The notes beneath the pieces were generated by a model. It searched no databases, was not told the DNA's origin, and was given only the letters and a program-made list of their open reading frames with translations. A stretch of 16,770 nucleotides of DNA. It comes from Planctomycetaceae bacterium (lineage in GTDB: Bacteria > Planctomycetota > MHYJ01 > SBBU01). Positions within the stretch are counted from its first letter, which is position 1. Each line of letters begins with the position of its first letter. This document shows positions 1-6,400 of this stretch, piece by piece. Location of the stretch: contig SBBU01000250.1 in assembly GCA_005239585.1 (NCBI GenBank), forward strand, positions 1 through 16,770, in the 5' to 3' direction. The position numbers and the translations under genes are program-made.

Positions 1-2
1 GA

Positions 3-536
3 CACAAGTCTGCCCCTGCCCTTGTACTTTTTTTGGGTTCAAACATCGGCAACTTGGCACCGCAAGACTCCCAAAGATTCTTCCAATCTCTCAGAACTTC
101 CCTTCATCATGAAGGTTATGTGCTCGTAGGCTTTGACTTGATCAAGGACATTTCATCGCTTGAGGCCGCATATAATGACTCACAGGGTGTTACAGCAAAA
201 TTCAACCTGAATATCCTTGAACGAATCAATCATGAACTGGGTGGAGAGTTCAATCTAAATAATTTTTCTCACCGTGCTTTTTTTAACTCTAATCATGGGC
301 GCATTGAGATGCACCTTGTGTCAAATTGTGTACAAGAGGTTTTTATAGGGGCCTTGGACATGAAGATTCACTTTGATTTGAATGAAACTATCCACACGGA
401 AAATTCATACAAATTCACAGACGAACAGATTAAGCGGCTTGCCTCTCAAAGTGGGTTCACAATCAAACACAATTGGGAAGATGACAAAAACTGGTTTTCT
501 GTAGTTCTTTTAACTCCTCAAGTTACCGTACTGTGA
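3..536 (+). CDS. egtD: L-histidine N-alpha-methyltransferase (EgtD family), C-terminal part, cut by the left edge
   Basis: The reading frame is open to the left edge and 177 residues are visible. They match the C-terminal half of the EgtD/DUF2260 methyltransferase family, which trimethylates histidine to hercynine with S-adenosylmethionine, the first step of ergothioneine synthesis in the cytoplasm. Family hallmarks visible in order are LVLFLGSNIGNL, VGFDLIKD, AYNDSQGVTAKFNLN, RIEMHLVS and IHTENSYKF. In characterised EgtD the Asn of the FN-N stretch and the Glu-x-Ser pair of the last motif bind histidine, and equivalents are present here. The EgtB sulfoxide synthase is not in the window and may lie to the left. 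The stop overlaps the end of the convergent kelch gene by 14 bases. The family is secure; the exact substrate is inferred because family members can differ. Confidence 0.88.
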   Translation, partial: HKSAPALVLFLGSNIGNLAPQDSQRFFQSLRTSLHHEGYVLVGFDLIKDISSLEAAYNDSQGVTAKFNLNILERINHELGGEFNLNNFSHRAFFNSNHGRIEMHLVSNCVQEVFIGALDMKIHFDLNETIHTENSYKFTDEQIKRLASQSGFTIKHNWEDDKNWFSVVLLTPQVTVL

Positions 537-1602
537 GTTTTAGAAGAGCGCCGTCGTCATAGAATTTGTCTTTCGCTGCCCCACCCCATATTACTAGTCT
601 GTCCTCAAACAACACTCCTGTATGGCGGCACCTGCCATCGAGCGGACTGGCGATGAGTTCCCAAGTATCCTTCTCAATGTTATATACTGCCCCATCATTA
701 TAAAATTTCTCATCATTTGTCCCTCCCCAGATGACAAGTTTATCTTTCATAAGCAGTGATGAATGAAGATGCCTCGCAGAGAGCGGACATTCTTTCATTT
801 TTAACCAGCTCTCTTTTTTCAGATCATATATGGCTCCATCGTTGTACGATTTTTTTCCGCCATGCATATAGAATCCGCCCCAGATTATCACTCTATCATG
901 AGAGATGGTCATTGAATGAAAGTGCCTAGCCCCCAGAGGACCATCTTTTAGTGCCGTCCAGCTCTCCTTGGAAATATCATATATGGCACCATCTGCCAAT
1001 GATTTTGCGCCGTCAAAGCCTCCCCAGATTACCACCTTGTCTCCGATTACAACAGAGCTATGACTGCTTCTTTCACCAAGAGGACCATCTTTTATCTTAT
1101 GCCATTTGTTCTCCTTCATATTAAAAATTGCACCATCTTTATAAAATCTTGCACTTCCGTATCCGCCCCAAACAATCATGTTATCTTTATAGCATGCCAG
1201 CGGTATGTGATACCTCCCCTCGATGGGACACTCTGCCATCTTACCCCATGAATCATTAGATGGATCATATATTGCCCCGTCGTTCCAAGCACGCCAGGAA
1301 GCATCTAGTCCACCCCATATAATCATTCTGTCACCAATCGTAATCCCAGCCACGTAATATCTCCTCTTGAGAGGACATTCTGATATTTTCTTCCATGAAC
1401 CCTTGTTAATATCATACAACGCCCCGTCATTAAAAATCTCCTTGCCTTGGCCAATTCCGCCCCATAAGAGAAGCTTGTCGCCCGCAAGTGCATAGGCATG
1501 AGCAGATCTCCCTTCAACAGGCGCCTTGGTCAATTTTTTCCAATTATCCTCCTGACTTGGTAATACGCTACAAGCTATAGTTGCTAGCCAAATTCTGAAC
1601 AT
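523..1602 (-). CDS. Exported seven-bladed kelch-repeat beta-propeller protein
   Basis: This 359-residue protein has a short hydrophobic export signal at residues 1-16. A Cys at 11 follows T-I-A, so it could be a lipoprotein. The rest is seven regular kelch repeats about 49 residues long. The conserved WGG triplet falls near residues 47, 96, 145, 193, 241, 292 and 339, each followed by a D-G-A-(I/V/L)-Y turn and then a Trp strand. The short N-terminal DNWKKL strand probably closes the ring with the last blade. Kelch propellers are usually binding scaffolds, and galactose-oxidase-type enzymes share the fold, but no catalytic set is evident. The gene lies 10 bases after the pentahaem cytochrome gene with AGGAAC about 7 bases before the ATG, so the two are probably co-transcribed and both exported. 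The ligand is unknown. Confidence 0.87.
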   Translation of the reverse strand: MFRIWLATIACSVLPSQEDNWKKLTKAPVEGRSAHAYALAGDKLLLWGGIGQGKEIFNDGALYDINKGSWKKISECPLKRRYYVAGITIGDRMIIWGGLDASWRAWNDGAIYDPSNDSWGKMAECPIEGRYHIPLACYKDNMIVWGGYGSARFYKDGAIFNMKENKWHKIKDGPLGERSSHSSVVIGDKVVIWGGFDGAKSLADGAIYDISKESWTALKDGPLGARHFHSMTISHDRVIIWGGFYMHGGKKSYNDGAIYDLKKESWLKMKECPLSARHLHSSLLMKDKLVIWGGTNDEKFYNDGAVYNIEKDTWELIASPLDGRCRHTGVLFEDRLVIWGGAAKDKFYDDGALLKLTVR

Positions 1603-1612
1603 GAGTTAGTTC

Positions 1613-2575
1613 CTACTTTGTTTTGGCTTGCCATTCACCGAGCTGAATTGCCGTTTCTTCAAGCTGAACTGAAAATTGCTTAAAGAAATATCTTGTCTCC
1701 AGTCTGGCAACGTTTCCCGGGATATCAAATACTATTTCTCTAATCTCATCAGGTTTCAGGCTGTTATCTATCCAATTGATTTCACCCTTGAGTTCTCTGC
1801 GTAGAGTTGTAAATATACGCTGCAACTCCTCATCTTTTTCATCAAACATCAACACCTTTATCACAAATGACCTGAATCCAACTTCACCCGGAAATTTATG
1901 GCCGCAATGGTTAGTCAGCCTGACCTTGAGCTTTCCATCCTTAAATGAGGTCTCAATTGAAACAGCTCGTTTAACCTGATCTTCGTCAAAACCTCCCGGC
2001 ATATAGTGACTCCTACCCTTTCGCTTCCCGTGCGGGGTATCTCTATCCACCTGCGCCATGTGACAGCTGATACAAGTATAGCCTGCCTTTGATGCCCTGG
2101 ACTCTTTCCATTCATCATAAGCATAGTGTGTGGGATTATGACATACGCCGCAAAATTCTGCTGACTTTAATCTAGGTTCCTTTTTGGGATTGCAGGGGGC
2201 CGTTGGGATATCACGCGATGCTGCAACACCATCTGCCATACCATGACATGTCAGACAGTTCACTCCATCTTCCATAACAAAGCCTCTAAAGTGAGGTCTA
2301 GCGTCTTTATCAATTTTTATTTCACCCCAGAATATAGGTAGAGTGCTATGACACATCAGGCATCCTTCCTTTGAGTAGTTCTTTGTTGAGACCTGGAAGA
2401 GCCCATTTACCCAAGCACCGGCATGCAGGGTTTGCGCCCATTCCTTGTATACCTCTTTATGGCAGGCCAAGCATGTCTCATGTGATGGCTTGTCGACTGA
2501 AAGTATGTCATTAATTGTTGGAAGCTTCTCCTGTGTGCAGCTCGCGATCAAAATTAGTGGAAGGAACCTTTGCAT
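1613..2575 (-). CDS. Pentahaem cytochrome c lipoprotein
   Basis: This 320-residue protein begins with a lipoprotein signal peptide (hydrophobic residues 4-11, lipobox I-A-S-C with Cys13). It then carries five CXXCH haem-attachment motifs: CLACH 35-39, CLMCH 72-76, CLTCH 107-111, CGVCH 142-146 and CISCH 168-172. A later NHCGHKFPG segment (222-230) resembles the conserved GHKFP motif of cytochrome c554-like multihaem proteins, where the His can be a distal haem ligand. The C-terminal 90 residues form a beta-rich domain without haem sites. It is predicted to sit on the outer face of a membrane and carry electrons; the redox partner is not shown. It is the first gene of a leftward unit with the kelch protein. 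Its start has no Shine-Dalgarno sequence and directly follows a perfect inverted repeat. Confidence 0.9.
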   Translation of the reverse strand: MQRFLPLILIASCTQEKLPTINDILSVDKPSHETCLACHKEVYKEWAQTLHAGAWVNGLFQVSTKNYSKEGCLMCHSTLPIFWGEIKIDKDARPHFRGFVMEDGVNCLTCHGMADGVAASRDIPTAPCNPKKEPRLKSAEFCGVCHNPTHYAYDEWKESRASKAGYTCISCHMAQVDRDTPHGKRKGRSHYMPGGFDEDQVKRAVSIETSFKDGKLKVRLTNHCGHKFPGEVGFRSFVIKVLMFDEKDEELQRIFTTLRRELKGEINWIDNSLKPDEIREIVFDIPGNVARLETRYFFKQFSVQLEETAIQLGEWQAKTK

Positions 2576-2576
2576 C

Positions 2577-2597
2577 TATATTTTATACGAAAATATA
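2577..2597. repeat. Perfect 8-bp inverted repeat next to the cytochrome start codon
   Basis: TATATTTT (2577-2584) and AAAATATA (2590-2597) are exact reverse complements separated by five bases. The repeat ends one base before the cytochrome ATG (2575) and covers its predicted -10 element. It could be an operator or an AT-rich hairpin at the 5' end of the mRNA. No known regulator consensus is assigned. Confidence 0.6.
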
Positions 2598-2620
2598 ACT
2601 ACAGTTGATAGTAAGTGCAA
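2592..2620 (-). promoter_or_regulatory. Predicted sigma70-type promoter for the cytochrome/kelch unit
   Basis: Read on the minus strand, TTGCAC (2620-2615) and TATATT (2597-2592) are separated by 17 bases. Transcription would start near 2585-2584, leaving a leader of about 9 bases with no Shine-Dalgarno sequence before the ATG at 2575. The -35 box lies inside the spacer of the def promoter on the other strand, so the two divergent promoters overlap. Confidence 0.5.
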
Positions 2621-2632
2621 AAAAAGTATAAT
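2605..2632 (+). promoter_or_regulatory. Predicted sigma70-type promoter for def, placing +1 at the start codon
   Basis: TTGATA (2605-2610) and a perfect TATAAT (2627-2632) are separated by 16 bases. Only seven bases lie between TATAAT and the def ATG at 2640, so the expected transcription start coincides with the start codon. No Shine-Dalgarno sequence is present. This fits a leaderless mRNA. Confidence 0.65.
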
Positions 2633-2639
2633 CGCCCAC

Positions 2640-3176
2640 ATGGAGCTTGTATATTATCCAGACCCAAGGCTCAGAGAGATTGCCAAACCTATCGAGGCAA
2701 CAACCGATGAGTTGAAGGAAATCGTCAAAGAAATGTTTGACATCATGTACAAGACCAATGGTATAGGACTTGCCGGGAACCAGGTCGGAGTCATGCAGCG
2801 AATCCTAGTAATAAATCTCCTTGGGGATCGTACAAAACCTGAAGAGGAAAAAGTCCTGATAAATCCCAAGATTTTGTCCCGTGCGGGAAAAGAGACCGAG
2901 GAAGAGGCATGTCTTAGTCTGCCGGGGATTATAGCGCAAATCACGAGGGCAAAAAGGATTAAACTCTCAGCATTAGACATGGACCTCAAAGAGCAGACAA
3001 TCGAGGCAGCAGATCTCTTCGCCCGGGTTCTTCAACACGAGATTGATCATCTCGATGGGTTATTGATCATAGATAAGATGACACCTGCTGAGAAACTACG
3101 ATTAAGACGAGATATAAAGGGCCTCGAAGAGGGTAAAAGACCAAGAACCAGACTAAAAAAGGCTGGCGCGCTATAA
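2640..3176 (+). CDS. def: Peptide deformylase
   Basis: This cytoplasmic metalloenzyme removes the N-formyl group from nascent proteins. From the ATG at 2640 it has 178 residues, normal for the family. All three metal-site motifs are present: GIGLAGNQ (41-48), EACLS (89-93, Cys91 a metal ligand) and HEIDH (133-137, two His ligands and the catalytic Glu). The N-terminus MELVYYPDPRLR matches family starts. The frame is open further upstream to 2445, but that part runs antisense through the cytochrome gene and would precede the promoter. ribF follows after 27 bases, so the two are probably co-transcribed. The usual neighbour fmt is not adjacent. The start has no Shine-Dalgarno sequence. Confidence 0.96.
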   Translation: MELVYYPDPRLREIAKPIEATTDELKEIVKEMFDIMYKTNGIGLAGNQVGVMQRILVINLLGDRTKPEEEKVLINPKILSRAGKETEEEACLSLPGIIAQITRAKRIKLSALDMDLKEQTIEAADLFARVLQHEIDHLDGLLIIDKMTPAEKLRLRRDIKGLEEGKRPRTRLKKAGAL

Positions 3177-3203
3177 CACAAAGCCACCAATCCTACTGAG
3201 TTA

Positions 3204-4121
3204 ATGAGACTAATTCTAGGCGCAAATGACCTGCCCGATAGCTCGATCAAGGACCCTGTTGTTACGTGGGGTGTCTTTGATGGGGTTCACCTTGGACACA
3301 AGGATGTCCTCGCTCTGGTGGCAACCGAGGCATCAAGGCGAAAAGCTTCATCCGTAGTGATCACATTCGATAGACACCCGGCAACGATACTTTACGACAA
3401 AGATGTCCCACTGCTGGTAGATCTCAGGGAAAGATTACAACTTATCGAGTCATGTGGAATAGATTACTGCATCCTGATCCGCTTCACCAAAAAGTTTGCA
3501 AGCACAACAGCTCAGGATTTTATCGAAGGAATTATCATGAACAAGCTTAAAGCCAGTTGCGTTGTGCTGGGATACGACTCGCGATTCGGCCACGACAGAG
3601 AGGGCGATGTAAAACTACTGAACAGCTTCAATAAGAGACTCGAAACAATAAAATGCGACGTTGCTCTCTATAAAGGGAGGCCATTTTCATCAAGCCTGAT
3701 AAGAGAACTCCTGTCAAAAGGACATGTTGAAGAAGTACCCACTATTCTGGGACGCTCGTACTCGATTAGCGGCCGCGTCGTCCAAGGCGACTCTCGCGGC
3801 AAATCGATTGGATACCCCACTGCTAACATAGAAACTAAAGCAAAAGTGATTCCACCCACAGGCGTCTATGCAGTAAGCGTCATACTGGGAAACAAGACAA
3901 AAAAAGGGGTGGCTAATATAGGGTTTAGACCCACTTTCGGCGCCGCGACCAAACAGATAGTCGAAGTCTATATAATCGACTATAAAGGCCCCGATTTTTA
4001 TGGAAAGAAAATAAAAATTGAATTCCTATTCAGATTAAGAGACGAGAAGCGATTTAATAACGCAGAGGAATTAAAACAGCAGATATCACAGGACATACAG
4101 TTTGCACTATCAAGGCAATGA
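3204..4121 (+). CDS. ribF: Bifunctional riboflavin kinase / FAD synthetase
   Basis: The enzyme phosphorylates riboflavin to FMN and adenylates FMN to FAD in the cytoplasm. Its 305 residues are the standard length. The N-terminal FAD synthetase half (about 15-175) has the nucleotidyltransferase motif GVFDGVHLGH (23-32) and an SSLIR motif (163-167) equivalent to the family's (S/T)-S-x-I-R. The C-terminal flavokinase half (about 181-305) has GKSIGYPTAN (199-208), PPTGVYAV (217-224), NIGFRPTF (238-245) and the expected following Glu (254). The start ATG is 27 bases after def with only a weak GAG ahead of it. The stop overlaps the DUF58 gene by four bases (ATGA), which implies translational coupling. 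Confidence 0.95.
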   Translation: MRLILGANDLPDSSIKDPVVTWGVFDGVHLGHKDVLALVATEASRRKASSVVITFDRHPATILYDKDVPLLVDLRERLQLIESCGIDYCILIRFTKKFASTTAQDFIEGIIMNKLKASCVVLGYDSRFGHDREGDVKLLNSFNKRLETIKCDVALYKGRPFSSSLIRELLSKGHVEEVPTILGRSYSISGRVVQGDSRGKSIGYPTANIETKAKVIPPTGVYAVSVILGNKTKKGVANIGFRPTFGAATKQIVEVYIIDYKGPDFYGKKIKIEFLFRLRDEKRFNNAEELKQQISQDIQFALSRQ

Positions 4122-4960
4122 TATTTTCAGAAGATTTTCTGCGAAAGCTGGAACTCCTCAGGCTTGAACTAAAGAGACAAGGGGGTTCGCCAGAGGAAGC
4201 TGACAAGAAATCAAAAAGAACAGGTCAGTCACCTGAATTCCTTTCATACAGATCCTACTCCCAAGGCGACGATTACAGATACATTGACTGGAATGCCTAT
4301 GCAAGGCTGGGGCAATTCTTCATTAAACAATTCTCAAGAGAGCAGGCAGTCTCTAGTTACATCCTCCTGGATAATTCCCCATCAATGACAGATTCAAAAC
4401 TTGATGGCGCTAAAAAGATCGCGGCAAGCATTGCATACATAACCCTTGCCAATATAGGCAGAGTTAGGCTGATCACCGGAGGTTCTGACATTACTTTCGT
4501 CGGACATACAGACTGCAAAAGAATGTTCAATCACGTTGAGAAAATAGGTCAATCCAAGCTTGATATGAAGCAGATTCTCAGAAACAGCATATCAGGATTA
4601 AAAGCTAGTCCTATTTTGTTTGTGATATCTGACCTGTGGGAAAAAGAGATGATGGATGAATTGCTCATCATAAGCAAAATCCCGATTGAAATCTCGATCA
4701 TACACCTCCTCTCAAGTGAAGAACTCAATCCGGATATCAAGGGAAAATTAGAGCTCATAGACAGAGAGACCCGCGATAAAAAAAAGTTGTACATAGACAA
4801 GAGCGAGCTTGACCAGTATAAGACCCTCCTTGAAGAACACCTCACAAAGTGGAAGGACTTTAGCCTAAAAAACTCTATAAATTATGTCTTTATCCCGCCC
4901 CAAATCTCCATGGAACATGCAATTTTCGTACTCCTACGCCAAGCGAACATTCTTGGTTGA
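4118..4960 (+). CDS. DUF58 domain protein (VWA-like)
   Basis: This 280-residue protein carries the DUF58 signature. The sequence G-x-S-P-E-F-x-x-Y-R-x-Y spans residues 36-47, GDDYRYIDW is at 50-58 with YARLGQFFIK after it, and a VWA-like strand ends in LLDNSPSM (83-90), a D-x-S-x-S-like metal site with Asn at the second position. No transmembrane helix is evident, so it is likely cytoplasmic or peripheral. DUF58 proteins are normally encoded next to a MoxR AAA ATPase and membrane VWA (Bat) proteins, forming envelope-associated assemblies of poorly known role. Here the VWA partner is two genes downstream, no MoxR gene is visible, and the gene is coupled to ribF by a 4-base overlap. The family is secure; the function is not known. 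Confidence 0.9.
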   Translation: MIFSEDFLRKLELLRLELKRQGGSPEEADKKSKRTGQSPEFLSYRSYSQGDDYRYIDWNAYARLGQFFIKQFSREQAVSSYILLDNSPSMTDSKLDGAKKIAASIAYITLANIGRVRLITGGSDITFVGHTDCKRMFNHVEKIGQSKLDMKQILRNSISGLKASPILFVISDLWEKEMMDELLIISKIPIEISIIHLLSSEELNPDIKGKLELIDRETRDKKKLYIDKSELDQYKTLLEEHLTKWKDFSLKNSINYVFIPPQISMEHAIFVLLRQANILG

Positions 4961-5019
4961 GGCCAACGAAACCTATGGAATATTCGTATAAGTAATAGCT
5001 CAATTTTTATAGGTGAAGT

Positions 5020-6282
5020 ATGAAGACATTGGCGATGCTTTTATGGTTTTCATCCCCACTCTTTGCCCAAGTCACAATCAAGGGGATAGACGACAAGGGA
5101 CATGAAGCAAAATATGAGACACCCAAGATCGACTATATAGAAAAATCATCGAAAGGACTCTTTATTGGATTTAAAGAAGGGTCAAAGCTGCAAAAGATTA
5201 ATTGCCTCAATGTGGTTGAGATGAAATTTCAAGATGAAAAACCAGTCAGTTCGCCCGGCCATGAATATTTTCAGATCAAACTCACAACTGGAGATCTACT
5301 TTTTGGCTCAATCATAGGCATTGTAAATGATGAACTTTCTATTACTTCTTCTGCTTTTGGGGTGCTAAAGTATGATATAACGCAGATCAAATCGATAGAG
5401 TCAGTTGTAAACAGAAACCTCTGGACCGACCCTGAACCAGTCATGCCAGCCGGCCATGTGATTGGTTATATAATGCCAAATAACAAGACCGACTTTGAAA
5501 AGGCGTCACTAATCAAGGACTTTACGAAAGAAAAGGTTCTATACGTCACTGCAGTAGGAAGCAAAGAAACATCGAAGAACATAAAGGATATCACAAGAAT
5601 ATACATAATGCATTTTGCATTTGTCACTCCCCCTGCACTCCCAAAAGATCTCTACGCAAGCTTGGTGCTTACTGACGGGACACGCCTAACAGGCACGATA
5701 GAAAAACTGGACGGTGATTTTATGGTAATAAAGGATTTCTACGAGCGAAAGACAGAGCAAACAATAAAGATCAACATAGCTCATCTTTCTGCGATTCACT
5801 TTAAGAATTCAAGAGTTGTGTTTTTGTCAGATATCACCCCAACTGCCGTAAACGAAGATCCCAACTTTATCAAGGGGTCTCCCGAGACAGACCTTTACTA
5901 TCCATATCAGCGAGACAGGGCGGTGGTCGGAGGCGGACCTTTAACAATCAGGGACAAGGTCTACTCAAAGGGCCTCGGCGTACATGCCAGAAGCGAACTT
6001 ACTTACGACCTGGGCGGCAGCTATAAAAAATTCATGGCAACCATTGGCATAGATAATTCGGACGCAAAGGTGAAGGACTGGTATTTTGCAAATGTTACGT
6101 TCAAGGTTCTAGTCGATGGCAAGGTCGCTAAGGAATGGAAGAACATAACCATCAAAGATAACCCTCTGGATATCGAATTAGATATAACAGCGGCAAAAAG
6201 CCTTACTCTTTTAGTTGAATTTGGAGAAAACGGATTTGTCCTCGATCGAGCCAACTGGGCCATGGCACGACTAGTTAAATAA
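5020..6282 (+). CDS. Exported protein with C-terminal NPCBM domain
   Basis: This 420-residue protein has a signal peptide, MKTLAMLLWFSSPLFA, with probable cleavage before Gln17. Residues 17-290 are beta-rich and contain two similar stretches, around LTTGDLLFGSIIG (88-100) and LTDGTRLTGTIEKL (217-230), suggesting an internal duplication. The C-terminal 130 residues are an NPCBM carbohydrate-binding module, with DLYYPYQRDR (291-300), YSKGLGVHARSELTYDLGG (315-333) and the closing DRANWAMARL (409-418). NPCBM modules bind glycans and are frequent in planctomycetal and verrucomicrobial secreted proteins. AGGTGAAGT directly precedes the ATG. It lies between DUF58 and VWA genes, which suggests that it belongs to the same envelope assembly. 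No enzyme motif was seen. Confidence 0.88.
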   Translation: MKTLAMLLWFSSPLFAQVTIKGIDDKGHEAKYETPKIDYIEKSSKGLFIGFKEGSKLQKINCLNVVEMKFQDEKPVSSPGHEYFQIKLTTGDLLFGSIIGIVNDELSITSSAFGVLKYDITQIKSIESVVNRNLWTDPEPVMPAGHVIGYIMPNNKTDFEKASLIKDFTKEKVLYVTAVGSKETSKNIKDITRIYIMHFAFVTPPALPKDLYASLVLTDGTRLTGTIEKLDGDFMVIKDFYERKTEQTIKINIAHLSAIHFKNSRVVFLSDITPTAVNEDPNFIKGSPETDLYYPYQRDRAVVGGGPLTIRDKVYSKGLGVHARSELTYDLGGSYKKFMATIGIDNSDAKVKDWYFANVTFKVLVDGKVAKEWKNITIKDNPLDIELDITAAKSLTLLVEFGENGFVLDRANWAMARLVK

Positions 6283-6363
6283 GTTATCAAATATCGAGCC
6301 CCATGGGTAAACCCGCAGACGGGTCTTCTGCAAATGCGGATAAAAAAAACAAAAATTTTGAAT

Positions 6364-6392
6364 TTGACTTTTTAGTTCTTACATCCTCTAAT
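6364..6392 (+). promoter_or_regulatory. Predicted promoter for the VWA membrane protein gene
   Basis: TTGACT (6364-6369) and TCTAAT (6387-6392) are each five of six to the sigma70 consensus and are 17 bases apart. The expected start of transcription is near 6399-6401, which is where the preferred GTG start codon lies. No Shine-Dalgarno sequence is visible, so this is a second leaderless candidate. Confidence 0.5.
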
Positions 6393-6400
6393 TGGTTATT

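Noticed and set aside
523..1602. Recurrent similar DNA blocks within the kelch gene, considered as a DNA repeat array
   Set aside because: They reflect protein-level kelch repeats with diverged DNA, not a tandem DNA repeat or CRISPR array.
1776..2124. Open frames overlapping the cytochrome gene on both strands
   Set aside because: The five CXXCH motifs fix the true frame; these have no family features.
2445..2639. 65-residue upstream extension of the deformylase frame
   Set aside because: It runs antisense through the cytochrome gene, lacks family similarity and would begin before the def promoter.
6300..6345. Hairpin-rich segment before the VWA gene, followed by an A-run, considered as a terminator or riboswitch
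   Set aside because: ACCCG/CGGGT, GCAGA/TCTGC and CCGCA/TGCGG pairings compete and are short. On the plus strand the following run is A, not T, and no riboswitch consensus was recognised.
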